Source of the DNA: Rhodocyclaceae bacterium
Lineage (GTDB): Bacteria > Pseudomonadota > Gammaproteobacteria > Burkholderiales > Rhodocyclaceae
Reading direction: 5' to 3'
Assembly: GCA_016702335.1 (NCBI GenBank)
Contig: JADJEF010000020.1
Span: 1,860,001-1,924,000, forward strand
Length of the DNA: 64,000 nt
Below are positions 9,044-17,279 of this stretch, one piece after another. A model generated the notes under the pieces. That model searched no databases and was not told the origin of the DNA. It saw only the letters and a program-made list of their open reading frames with translations. Position 1 is the first letter of the stretch, and every line of letters starts with the position of its first letter. Position numbers and translations under genes: made by a program.

Positions 9044-9069
9044 GCAAGTCGGCGCTGGTAGGACGGCGG
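9044..9069 (-). repeat. Dispersed short element, copy 3 (intergenic fliM-fliL)
   Basis: GCAAGTCGGCGCTGG is followed by TAGGACGGCGG in the 39-bp gap between fliL and fliM. The left half is perfect and the right half is diverged. Confidence 0.6.
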
Positions 9070-9075
9070 TGCCGC

Positions 9076-9699
9076 TTACTGGATGATGAAGGTGGTGAAC
9101 AGCACAGCCTGTACCGGAGCGTCGTCCGCCGCATCGGCCGCAGGGGGCGCGGCATGATCATCGGCGGCGGCCCCCTTCTTTTTCTTGGGCGGGTGCAGGG
9201 TGTGATTGGCCGAATCGCGAATGGCCCAGGATAGTTCCTCCACTCCCTTGGCAGTGTTCAGGTCAGCGGCGGTGCGGGCGAGCAGCAGCAGCGTGATCTT
9301 GTGCTTGAGCTCGGGTTCGGCGTTCTTGATGGCATCGACGCCGGTGGCGTCGAGCAACTTGAACTGGGCCTCGATCTGCAAGTAGGCTTCTTCACCTTCA
9401 CCGCCGGCAAGACGCACCGTGAAGGGCTTATCGAACTTGTAGAAAACGGGTGCGGCGTGCGCGCCCTTGTCGTCCTTCTTGCCCTTCTTTTTGTCGACTT
9501 CCTCGGTTTGTTCCTCATCCCCGTCTTCGGCTTCGATGGCCTTTTTCTGGCTCATCATGAAGAAGACCAGACCCCCGCCGACCAGCAGGACAAGCACCAC
9601 CACGCCGATGATGATGAACATGATCAGCTTCTTTTTGCTCTTGCCCCCGCCGTCTCCTTCAGGAGCTGCTTCTGCTTTCTCTTTCTTTTCCGCCATCAT
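9076..9699 (-). CDS. fliL: FliL, flagellar basal body-associated protein
   Basis: FliL is a single-pass inner-membrane protein that surrounds stators and supports torque. Its 207 residues show a charged N-terminus, a transmembrane helix at about 25-47, a Lys/Asp-rich linker and the periplasmic stomatin-like domain. The closing strand VQAVLFTTFIIQ is typical. A Lys/Ala/Asp-rich segment of about 25 residues (starting PPKKKKGAAADD) interrupts the domain just before that strand; it looks like a flexible insertion. AGGAGA precedes the tandem ATG pair at 9699/9696. A sigma-28-like site lies about 150 bp upstream. Confidence 0.93.
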   Translation of the reverse strand: MMAEKKEKAEAAPEGDGGGKSKKKLIMFIIIGVVVLVLLVGGGLVFFMMSQKKAIEAEDGDEEQTEEVDKKKGKKDDKGAHAAPVFYKFDKPFTVRLAGGEGEEAYLQIEAQFKLLDATGVDAIKNAEPELKHKITLLLLARTAADLNTAKGVEELSWAIRDSANHTLHPPKKKKGAAADDHAAPPAADAADDAPVQAVLFTTFIIQ

Positions 9700-9845
9700 C
9701 GTCTCCTGCGCGCACCCTGTGCGCTGCGCCTAAACCTGTTTGCACTGGCCGGTCAGCCACTTACCACTTGCCACTTGCCGCGAATTGAGCCATTGCCGTG
9801 CTGCCGTCGGGTCGGCGCATCGAACCTTTGAGACGCCAAGCGATT

Positions 9846-9873
9846 TTTACGGCATTTTCAATAAACAACTTTA
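9846..9873 (-). promoter_or_regulatory. Possible sigma-28 (FliA) promoter upstream of fliL
   Basis: On the minus strand TAAAGTTG (9873-9866), a 12-nt spacer and GCCGTAAA (9853-9846) resemble the FliA consensus TAAAGTTT-N11-GCCGATAA. The spacer is one base long and the -10 is imperfect. It points toward fliL, whose start is at 9699, inside the gap after fliK. Confidence 0.4.
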
Positions 9874-9905
9874 AGCTATTTTGCTAAGCATCTGATTGCT
9901 TGAGC

Positions 9906-11270
9906 TTAAGCAAAAAGATCTACCATTCCTCGGCGTTCGCCAGGTCGGCCCAGGTTGACCGTGCCTCCGGCGGTGATCGCGCTGTCAATGTCGGCACCGA
10001 TATCGCCGCGCATGCCGCTCGCCTGACGTTGCCCGTCCTGCCCCTGCTGCTGGGCGAAGGACTGGGCACCGACGTCGGCCTGACCGAGGTTGAGCCCGGA
10101 GCCGGCAAGAATTTCGCGCAGACGCGGCAGAGAGTTCTCAAGCATTTCACGCACCGCCGCGTTGGGCGAAGTGAATACGGCATTGGCCTGATCGCCATTT
10201 ACCGTCAGCGACACCTCGATGCGGCCCAGTTGCGGCGGGTTCAATACCAGGTCTGCCTGTTGGCGCTGACTGGACACCATCCAGGTCATCTTGTCGCCCA
10301 ACTCGGTACTCCAGTTGGGGTGACCAACTGGCGAGCGCATTGCCAGCGCCGCCTCGCTACCACCGGTACGGCCGCCGTTGCTGACCGACAGTCCGGATGA
10401 CTGGCCATCGCGGACCTGCCCCAGCAACTGATTGAAGTCGGATGCGCCGGCAGTGCCCTTGGTGGCGAGTGTGCTGGTCGTCAAGGCGGCTTCATCGTCG
10501 CCCGGTGCGCCCGCGATGGCCGTCAGGTCGGGTCCTTCGGTAGCCACAGTGAGTGGTGTTGCCAGCTCGCCTTCAGCGGCGGCCGCCAGCGCCGCGGGGT
10601 CAGTCGCTAGTGCCTCACCGCCAGCCTGTCCGGGCGCTGCGAGCTTGCCCGGAATGCCGTCGGTGCCGCTTTCGCCCTGACCCACGGCCAAGGCGAGCCC
10701 TGGGGTAGCGGATTCGCTCGTGTCGCCGGTGCCAAGACTGCGAGCCAGTTCGCGCACCATCGCTCCGAACGGTGACTTGGCATCGGCCATCACACCGCTC
10801 TCAATGGCATCAGTCGTCGCGGCGATCAGTGCGGCCGGGGTCATCTGTACCAGCACGGCGGCAATGGGCGCATTGGTGATGGTGTCGTCCGCGGCTGCAT
10901 TTTCATTGGCCGCATCGTCCTTCTTATCGGTTGATGACGCGTTTTTCTTTTCTGCACGCGCAATGCGTTCGCTTTCGCTCGCTGCCTCGGCGGCCGCATT
11001 GGCCGTCTCATTGGATGACTCGTTGGCCGCAGCGGCAGATTCTCGCCCCTCCTGCGACTTGCCGGCTTTTTCTGCCGGTGTGCTCTCCGGTTTGGTCAGC
11101 TTGTCCGCGCGCTCTTTCAGTACCGAGGAGAAGTTCGGCGCGTCGCCGCTGAGCCCGGCCGAATTGCTGGAGGCACCGTAGGTACTGCTCGCCGGACCCG
11201 AACGCATGCCTGCGAGCAGGCCAGAAGGCAAGGCGGAGGAGGATGTATTTGCGGTCGAGAGGTCTGACAT
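9906..11270 (-). CDS. fliK: FliK, flagellar hook-length control protein
   Basis: FliK measures hook length and switches export specificity. The 454-residue product has a long Ala/Ser/Glu-rich, low-complexity N-terminal region (about 1-320), as expected for the ruler part. The conserved C-terminal domain follows (about 325-425), containing LNPPQLGRIEVSLTVNGDQA and the helix VREMLENSLPRLREILAGSG. fliJ lies upstream, 89 bp away. The 206-bp gap downstream to fliL holds the possible FliA site. Confidence 0.92.
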   Translation of the reverse strand: MSDLSTANTSSSALPSGLLAGMRSGPASSTYGASSNSAGLSGDAPNFSSVLKERADKLTKPESTPAEKAGKSQEGRESAAAANESSNETANAAAEAASESERIARAEKKNASSTDKKDDAANENAAADDTITNAPIAAVLVQMTPAALIAATTDAIESGVMADAKSPFGAMVRELARSLGTGDTSESATPGLALAVGQGESGTDGIPGKLAAPGQAGGEALATDPAALAAAAEGELATPLTVATEGPDLTAIAGAPGDDEAALTTSTLATKGTAGASDFNQLLGQVRDGQSSGLSVSNGGRTGGSEAALAMRSPVGHPNWSTELGDKMTWMVSSQRQQADLVLNPPQLGRIEVSLTVNGDQANAVFTSPNAAVREMLENSLPRLREILAGSGLNLGQADVGAQSFAQQQGQDGQRQASGMRGDIGADIDSAITAGGTVNLGRPGERRGMVDLFA

Positions 11271-11359
11271 GGCGAGGGTCCTTAGAGCGGTTTGCAGGAT
11301 TCACTGCAAGAGCCATACCATGCCTGTTGCTTGTTGTCTGCGGCCGATCGCCCCGAGCC

Positions 11360-11815
11360 TTACAGATCAGTGTCGTCGTCGCTCAGGTGGTAGCGGCGCG
11401 CCGAATGTTCGTCGCCCAGCTTTTGCTCACTACGACGCTCACGCTTGACAGCAGCCTGACGGTGGCGATCGGCGAGCGTATCGTAGGCTTTGACATGACC
11501 ACGCTTTTCAATCCAGGCCTGCTGCCCGCGCACCGTGTTCGCACGGCTGTTGTCCAGCATCTGCTGAGCCTGCTCGACCGCATGGTCGAGCTTGGCCAAG
11601 AAGCTGCGAAAGTTTTGCCACTCGCTCGGTGCCAGGCCGTTTTGTGAGGCAGTGACAAAGCGAGCCTGGTATTCGGCGCGGTACTCGCTGAGCAGATCGA
11701 CACGCTTTTGCGCTTCTTGCTGACCCGTCATCAAGGTGCCGAGCTTGCGCGCGGCTTCGTCCAGTCGCAGCTGGGAAAGGTCGAGCAGGGTTTGCAGGGG
11801 GAAGCGCGGGCTCAT
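11360..11815 (-). CDS. fliJ: FliJ, flagellar export chaperone/ATPase stalk
   Basis: FliJ is a coiled-coil stalk that works with the FliI ATPase and the export gate. The protein is 151 residues and almost wholly helical, beginning FPLQTLLDLSQLRLDEAARKLG. Heptad-like charge patterning continues to the end (KRERRSEQKLGDEHSARR). Length and position, directly after fliI and before fliK, are standard. Confidence 0.93.
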   Translation of the reverse strand: MSPRFPLQTLLDLSQLRLDEAARKLGTLMTGQQEAQKRVDLLSEYRAEYQARFVTASQNGLAPSEWQNFRSFLAKLDHAVEQAQQMLDNSRANTVRGQQAWIEKRGHVKAYDTLADRHRQAAVKRERRSEQKLGDEHSARRYHLSDDDTDL

Positions 11816-11869
11816 GCGGAAATTATGGGTGCTGGCGGGCTATCCGGCAAGCAAGAAACGGTGCGCTGA

Positions 11870-13294
11870 TCAATGCGCGCCGAAAATCCGCCCCAGGTCA
11901 TACCAGGCGGCTGGCAGCTCCGCGCGCTCGTCGATGGCCTGCTGCAAAAAGGCTTCAAATATTGGATAGAGGCGGATGGCCTGATCGAGTACCGGATCGG
12001 AGCCCGCCTGATACGCGCCTACGGCCAGCAGATCGCGGGCGCGCTGGTAGCGCGAGTAATACTGCTTGAACTGGCGCACCTGGCCGAGCTGTGCGGCATC
12101 GATCAGATTGGGGGCGACACGAGAAATCGACTGCTCGATGTCGATGGCGGGGTAGTGCCCGGCGTCGGCCAGCTGCCGGCTGAGCACGATGTGGCCATCG
12201 AGGATGGCGCGGGCGGCATCGGCGATCGGGTCTTGCTGGTCATCGCCTTCGGCCAGCACCGTGTAAAACGCGGTGATCGAGCCGCCACCGGACATGCCGT
12301 TGCCGGCGCGCTCGACCAGTTGGGGCAGGCGGGCAAACACTGAGGGCGGATAACCGCGCGTCACTGGCGGCTCGCCAATGGCGAGTGCAATCTCGCGCTG
12401 GGCCATGGCGTAGCGGGTGAGTGAATCCATGATCAGCAAGACATGCTGACCGCGATCGCGAAAGTGCTCGGCGATGGCGGTGGCATAGGACGCCCCTTGC
12501 AGGCGCATGAGCGGGCTGACATCGGCCGGAGCGGCGACGACCACCGAGCGGGCCAGCCCTTCTTCGCCCAGATTCATCTCGATGAATTCCTTCACCTCGC
12601 GCCCACGCTCGCCGATCAGGCCGACCACGATCACATCGGCGGCGGTGTAGCGCGCCATCATGCCCAGCAGCACGCTCTTGCCTACGCCCGAGCCGGCGAA
12701 GAGCCCCAGACGCTGCCCGCGCCCAACGGTGAGCAGGGAATTGATGGCGCGAATGCCGACGTCCATGCTGTCGCGGATCGGCTCGCGCTGCAAGGGGTTG
12801 AGTGGCCGGCTGGCGAGCGAACGGGTCTCGGTGAGGCGCACGGGTCCCAGTGTATCGAGCGGGCGGCCGTTGCCATCGACCACGCGTCCCAGCAGCGCGT
12901 CGCCGACCGGCAGGTGCTTGGCGCGGTCGCGGGCATGACGGGTGGCGGGCAAGGGTTGGCCAGGACGGGGGATGTCGACGGCGTGATCCTGCGCGGTCAC
13001 CAGCATGCCCGGGGCCAGTCCATAGACATCGTCGCTGGGCATCATGAACAGGCGCTCGCCGGAGAAACCAACGACTTCGGCTTCGACGACCTCGGCTTTG
13101 CCAGGGCCCGTCTGGCCGCGCTGCCGTTCGCCCACGTGAATGTGCGCGGTGGCCCCCAGCGGAAGCTTCAGGCCGCTGGCCTCTATGACCAGACCGTTGA
13201 TGCGCGTGAGACGGCCACCCAGCAAAGAGGGCTCGGCTTCGCGCACCAACTGCCGGCAATCGGCCAGATAGCGGCTAAGGCTTTGCAGGCTCAT
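11870..13294 (-). CDS. fliI: FliI, flagellar export ATPase
   Basis: FliI is the F1-beta-like ATPase of flagellar export. I chose the ATG at 13294 (474 residues, overlapping the fliH end by 20 bp); an in-frame ATG at 13348 would add 18 Arg/Leu-rich residues. Walker A is AGSGVGKS at about 200-207 and Walker B lies in VLLIMDSLTRYA. GERGREVKEF and the YPPSVFARLPQLVERAG segment are hallmark stretches of FliI. Its partners FliH and FliJ flank it. Confidence 0.97.
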   Translation of the reverse strand: MSLQSLSRYLADCRQLVREAEPSLLGGRLTRINGLVIEASGLKLPLGATAHIHVGERQRGQTGPGKAEVVEAEVVGFSGERLFMMPSDDVYGLAPGMLVTAQDHAVDIPRPGQPLPATRHARDRAKHLPVGDALLGRVVDGNGRPLDTLGPVRLTETRSLASRPLNPLQREPIRDSMDVGIRAINSLLTVGRGQRLGLFAGSGVGKSVLLGMMARYTAADVIVVGLIGERGREVKEFIEMNLGEEGLARSVVVAAPADVSPLMRLQGASYATAIAEHFRDRGQHVLLIMDSLTRYAMAQREIALAIGEPPVTRGYPPSVFARLPQLVERAGNGMSGGGSITAFYTVLAEGDDQQDPIADAARAILDGHIVLSRQLADAGHYPAIDIEQSISRVAPNLIDAAQLGQVRQFKQYYSRYQRARDLLAVGAYQAGSDPVLDQAIRLYPIFEAFLQQAIDERAELPAAWYDLGRIFGAH

Positions 13295-14147
13295 CGGACT
13301 CAGCTGCTTCGGCAGCGATAACCGGCGCAGCCGGCTCAACCGGCTCAACCAGCGCTTCAGGCTTCACCGACGTTTCGGCGCGCAGGGGTGGTTCCTTATC
13401 CGCGGGTTCATGGTGCGCTGCCGGCAAGCTGTCCCAGTTGCTCACCGGGCCCAGCCCATCCAGAGCGCGCTGCCAGCGGGTAGCCAGTGTCGCATCAAGG
13501 TGGCTGCCGCCAGCATCGAGCAGCACATCGCCGCGCTTCAGTTTGGGGCTTTCATGGATGCGATGACCCGCGTGGGCCAAGATCTCGCCAGCATATTGTC
13601 GGGCGAGCGACGCGTCTTCCGGGTGCAGCGCAATGGTGACGTGCTGCACCGGCAACTGGGCCAGCGCCTGCTGCACGATCTCGACCACGACCTCGGGCTT
13701 GACGGCCAGCGTATGGCCCACCATCTTGCGTGCGATTTCCATGGCCAGCGCCAGCAGTTCGTCGGCGACGGAATGACCGAGTGCGCTGATGTCCTGATCG
13801 AGTTGACTAACGAGCAGGGCGAAGGACTCCGCTTGTTCGCGGATCAGGGTCTCGGCGAGCGTGCGCCCGGTTACCTCGCCATCGCTGTGGCCGGCGCTGT
13901 AGCCCTCTTTGTGACCAGCGTCAAAGCCTTCCTTCTTGCCCTGCATGAAGGCCTCTTGATACGCGGCGTCGCGCACGGCGGCGAGTTCGAGTTCCGCAGG
14001 CGTGGGCCCTGCGGGTTGCGCTGGCACCTGTCCGGAAGTCGGCGCTGGTGAGACGGCGATGGCAGGGTCGGTGGTGCTCGCTGTGGGCTTGTCGTCGAAG
14101 CTGGCCAGCTCCCAGCGCTCCCAGGCGGTTAGCCCGCGTGCGCTCAT
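13275..14147 (-). CDS. fliH: FliH, negative regulator of FliI
   Basis: FliH binds and restrains FliI and helps dock it to the export gate. The product is 290 residues. It has the Gly-x-x-x-Gly-rich helix typical of FliH (AFMQGKKEGFDAGHKEGYSA, then GHSDGEVTG) and the V/F-type E-subunit-like C-terminal domain (to about 235). It ends in an extra Glu/Ala/Pro tail of about 50 residues. Near the N-terminus, AIAVSPAPTSG (about 29-39) is encoded by a copy of the dispersed repeat. A 250-bp repeated spacer separates the start from fliG. Confidence 0.93.
   Translation of the reverse strand: MSARGLTAWERWELASFDDKPTASTTDPAIAVSPAPTSGQVPAQPAGPTPAELELAAVRDAAYQEAFMQGKKEGFDAGHKEGYSAGHSDGEVTGRTLAETLIREQAESFALLVSQLDQDISALGHSVADELLALAMEIARKMVGHTLAVKPEVVVEIVQQALAQLPVQHVTIALHPEDASLARQYAGEILAHAGHRIHESPKLKRGDVLLDAGGSHLDATLATRWQRALDGLGPVSNWDSLPAAHHEPADKEPPLRAETSVKPEALVEPVEPAAPVIAAEAAESDEPAKP
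14034..14060 (-). repeat. Dispersed short element, copy 4 (inside fliH)
   Basis: GGAAGTCGGCGCTGG followed by TGAGACGGCGAT. Read in the fliH frame it gives IAVSPAPTSG in the non-conserved N-terminal linker. Confidence 0.7.
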
Positions 14148-14153
14148 GGGTTA

Positions 14154-14399
14154 GCGGGAAACACAGGATGGGTGACGTGTGATTTCGAGCGCAGCGAGCC
14201 AATAATCAGCCCCGCCCCGGGGGTGGAGCAGGGGTTTCGCGGGGCATGCCCCGCGCCTGCGGAACGGCACAGGTATGCAGACCTGTGCGCGCCCTGCAAG
14301 CGGGGTTGGGGTGGGGGGCTTGGTTTGCTGCCTTGATGGAAAGCGAAGCCGAAAGACTTCATCATCAAGAGCGCAACAATTTTGATTGCATGGAAGTTA
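14154..14399 (-). repeat. Repeated intergenic spacer, long copy (fliG-fliH)
   Basis: The whole gap between fliG and fliH is related to the gap at 34749-34917. Shared parts, read on the minus strand, are TAACTTCCATGCA at the fliG stop codon, CTTCGCTTTCCATCAAGGCA, a CCCCCCACCCC tract, a GGGGCGGGGC tract, and CGAAATCACACGTC near the fliH start. This copy holds about 75 extra bases in the middle, including hairpin-forming GGGGCATGCCCC. No convincing gene lies in it. Confidence 0.7.
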
Positions 14400-15413
14400 C
14401 ACATAGGCGTCGCCGTCGCCACCGCCGCCGAGGTTGATCTGGCCTTCTTCGGCCAGACGGCGGGCGATCTTGAGGATTTCCTTTTGCTCGCGTTCGACTT
14501 CCGAGAGCTTGACCGGGCCCTTCGATTCGAGGTCTTCGCGCATCATTTCGGCGGCGCGCTGCGACATGTTCTTGAACACCTTTTCGCGCATTTCCGCCGA
14601 GGAGCCCTTGAGTGCAATGATCAGCGAGTCGGACTGCACTTCGCGCAGCATGGTCTGGATGCCACGGTCGTCGACGTCGAGCAGGTTCTCGAACACAAAC
14701 ATCTCATCGAGAATCTTTTGCGCCAGTTCGGGGTCGTACTCGCGTACGTTGTCCATGATGCCGGTCTCGGCGGCCTGACCCACGAAGTTGAGAATTTCTG
14801 CGGCGTGGCGCACGCCGCCCATGGCGGCCTTCTTGACGTTGGCCGAGGCACCGGCGAGCACGCGCGTCATGGCTTCGTTCAGCTCGCGGATGGCGATCGG
14901 CTGCACGCCGTCGAGCGTGGCAATGCGCAGCAGCACGTCGTTGCGCAGGCGCTCGGTGAAGTGCTTGAGAATCTCGCCCGAGTGGTCGAAGTCGAGGTGC
15001 ACGAGGATGGTGGCAATGATCTGCGGGTGCTCGTTGCGGATCATGTCGGCCACTGTCGCGGCGTCCATCCACTTCAGGCCCTCGATGCCGGCGGTGTCGC
15101 CGCCTTGCAAAATACGCCCGATCAGATTGGCGGCGCGGTCGTCGCCCAGCGCCTTGGTGAGCATGGCCTTGATGGTTTCTTCATCAACCTGCACCGGTGC
15201 ACCCTTGGCCGCCTCGCCCTGAAACTCGTCGAGCACCTGCTCGATGCGCTCGCGCGGCACCTGCTTGAGCGCGGCCATGGCGTGACCGAGTTTCTGCACT
15301 TCCTTGGGGCCGAGATTCTTGAGAATTTCGGCGGCTTCGTCCTGGCCGAGCGCGAGCAGCAAGATGGCGCTGCGTTCGACCGGATCGTTTCCGTCTTTAG
15401 GTGCCGCCGGCAT
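14397..15413 (-). CDS. fliG: FliG, flagellar motor switch protein
   Basis: FliG is the rotor protein that meets the stator and transmits torque. It is 338 residues, the usual length. The EHPQ motif lies in RNEHPQIIATILVHLDFDHS. The C-terminal torque helix (VDDRGIQTMLREVQSDSLII) carries the expected charged residues. It overlaps the fliF end by 17 bp, a common arrangement that couples translation. Confidence 0.97.
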   Translation of the reverse strand: MPAAPKDGNDPVERSAILLLALGQDEAAEILKNLGPKEVQKLGHAMAALKQVPRERIEQVLDEFQGEAAKGAPVQVDEETIKAMLTKALGDDRAANLIGRILQGGDTAGIEGLKWMDAATVADMIRNEHPQIIATILVHLDFDHSGEILKHFTERLRNDVLLRIATLDGVQPIAIRELNEAMTRVLAGASANVKKAAMGGVRHAAEILNFVGQAAETGIMDNVREYDPELAQKILDEMFVFENLLDVDDRGIQTMLREVQSDSLIIALKGSSAEMREKVFKNMSQRAAEMMREDLESKGPVKLSEVEREQKEILKIARRLAEEGQINLGGGGDGDAYV

Positions 15414-17076
15414 CCATCCACTCCTTGATCATGTGCGCCACGGCCTTCGGATCGCGCTTGGCAAATTCGCGCGCGGCGTCAATCTTCTTCTGGTAGATGG
15501 TTTGCGCGTCGTGAATCTCGACGGATTGCAGGTCGACCATTTCTTCAGCCTCGCGTGCGGCTTTTTCCTCTTCGGTTTCGGGCTTGGGCGGTGGTGGCAG
15601 CAGTCGGGCAATGATTCCCTTGAGCCAGTTGCTCCAGATGTAGAACAGGGCGGCGGCAATGATCAGATAGCGGCCCAGTTCCTTGATCAGGGCGATCAGC
15701 TCGGCGTCCTGCCAGACCGGTATGCCGGACACATCGGACGGCTTCTCGGCCGCAAACGGGGCGGCCGCGACATTCAGCGTGTCGCCACGTTCGTTTGAGA
15801 AGCCGATAGCCTCGCGTGCCAGATCGTTGATCTGCTTGATCTTGGCCTCGGGTAGCGGATCAGGCACGGTCTTGCCCGATTTGGCATCGGTCTTGGTCGG
15901 CTCGTTGATGACAATCGCGACCGACAGGCGCTTGATGACGCCGGGCACGCCGCGCGAATGCTTGATCACCTTGTCCACTTCATAATTGACCGTGGCGTTG
16001 CGCGTATAGGCAATGTTGTTGGTGCTGGTGCCGCCCGTGCCCGTGCCAGAACCTGCCGGCACGGGGGGTGTGGTAATGGGGGCGGTCGCCGGGACAGGCG
16101 GCTGGTTGGTCAGGGCGCCCGGTATACCCAGCGCGCCCGGCGTGCCATTGCCGGATTCAGCGGTTTGCTGGCTGCGGATCACGGTTTCCGGCGTCGGGTT
16201 GGGCTTGTAGTTTTCCGCCGTTTGCTCGGTCACCGAGAAGTCGACATCGGCCGTGACCTGCGCACGCACGTTTTCCGAGCCCACCACGGGTGCCAGAATC
16301 GCCTGCACGCGTTTGGCGAAATCGGCTTCGAGGTCACGCACATAGGTGCGCTGGCTCGGGTCCAGCCCCGCATCGCCCAAGGCCCCGCGCTTTTGCGAAA
16401 TGAGCGAGCCGTTCTGGTCGATCACGCTGACATTGGCCGAATTGAGCTGGGGCACGCTGCTCGATACCAGATGCACGATCCCGGAGATCTGCCCGGCCTC
16501 GAGCACGCGCCCGGGGCGCAGATTGACGATCACCGAGGCGCTGGCCTTCTGGTCGTCGCGCAGAAAGGCGGTCTGCTTGGGGATCGCCAGATGGACCCGT
16601 GCGCCCTGCAATGAAGACAGGGAGGCGACCGAGCGCGAAAGTTCGCCTTCGAGGCCGCGCTGATAGTTGATCTGTTCGGCAAACTGGCTGATCCCGATTT
16701 TCTGGTTTTCCATGATCTCGAAGCCGATCATGCCGCCCTTGGGCAGGCCGGCCGAGGCGAGCTTGAGTCGCACGTTATGCACCTGCGCCTGCGGCACCAG
16801 AATGGCGCGGCCGTTGTCAGAGATCTTGTGCGGAATGTTCTGCTGCGTGAGCGCCGCTACGATATCGCCGCCGTCGCGCTCTTCAAAATTGGAGAACAGC
16901 ACCGCGTAAGGCGGCTCGCGGGTCCATAGCAGTCCGCCGACCAGCAGGGCGATCATCAGGGCGAGCGCCACCGCACCCAGCATCTTCTGCCGGGCATCCA
17001 GACGGTTCAATGCATCAACCAGCGGTTGAAACGGATTCGCCGTGGGCAGGGGTGCTGCAAGTTCCTCAGCCGCCAT
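15397..17076 (-). CDS. fliF: FliF, flagellar MS-ring protein
   Basis: FliF builds the MS ring in the inner membrane. The protein is 559 residues. Transmembrane helix 1 (about 37-55, AVALALMIALLVGGLLW) is followed by the PrgK/YscJ-type ring-building domains. A Pro/Gly/Thr-rich loop occupies about 325-360. A second helix (about 460-480, LIIAAALFYIWSNWLKGI) precedes a C-terminal FliG-binding tail (KRDPKAVAHMIKEWMD). fliE, normally just upstream of fliF, is instead 3 kb away beyond the fleS/fleR pair. Confidence 0.97.
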   Translation of the reverse strand: MAAEELAAPLPTANPFQPLVDALNRLDARQKMLGAVALALMIALLVGGLLWTREPPYAVLFSNFEERDGGDIVAALTQQNIPHKISDNGRAILVPQAQVHNVRLKLASAGLPKGGMIGFEIMENQKIGISQFAEQINYQRGLEGELSRSVASLSSLQGARVHLAIPKQTAFLRDDQKASASVIVNLRPGRVLEAGQISGIVHLVSSSVPQLNSANVSVIDQNGSLISQKRGALGDAGLDPSQRTYVRDLEADFAKRVQAILAPVVGSENVRAQVTADVDFSVTEQTAENYKPNPTPETVIRSQQTAESGNGTPGALGIPGALTNQPPVPATAPITTPPVPAGSGTGTGGTSTNNIAYTRNATVNYEVDKVIKHSRGVPGVIKRLSVAIVINEPTKTDAKSGKTVPDPLPEAKIKQINDLAREAIGFSNERGDTLNVAAAPFAAEKPSDVSGIPVWQDAELIALIKELGRYLIIAAALFYIWSNWLKGIIARLLPPPPKPETEEEKAAREAEEMVDLQSVEIHDAQTIYQKKIDAAREFAKRDPKAVAHMIKEWMDAGGT

Positions 17077-17279
17077 CGTTACTGCGCTTCCTTGTCGTTG
17101 TTATAGGTAGATACGTCGGAATCACCAGCATTTGCTCCTGCTACATTCGCGAAGCTGCACTAATTTTTCCGCTCCCGGATTGTGGTCTTGGAAAGCAAGT
17201 CCGGTTCCCGAAAGAAGCGGCAATTTTTGCCGGCAAATCAACCCCCTGATTTTTCAGGAGAAGCCCATCATCGCTTCCC

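Noticed and set aside
8335..9234. 299-residue plus-strand frame opposite fliM
   Set aside because: It is antisense to fliM and has a His/Gly-rich composition typical of such shadows in high-GC DNA.
12240..13321. Large frames on both strands over fliI
   Set aside because: FliI is complete in one frame, with Walker motifs; the others are high-GC artefacts.
17077..17279. Sigma-54 site between fliF and fleS
   Set aside because: No GG-N10-GC pair with acceptable flanks was found on either strand.
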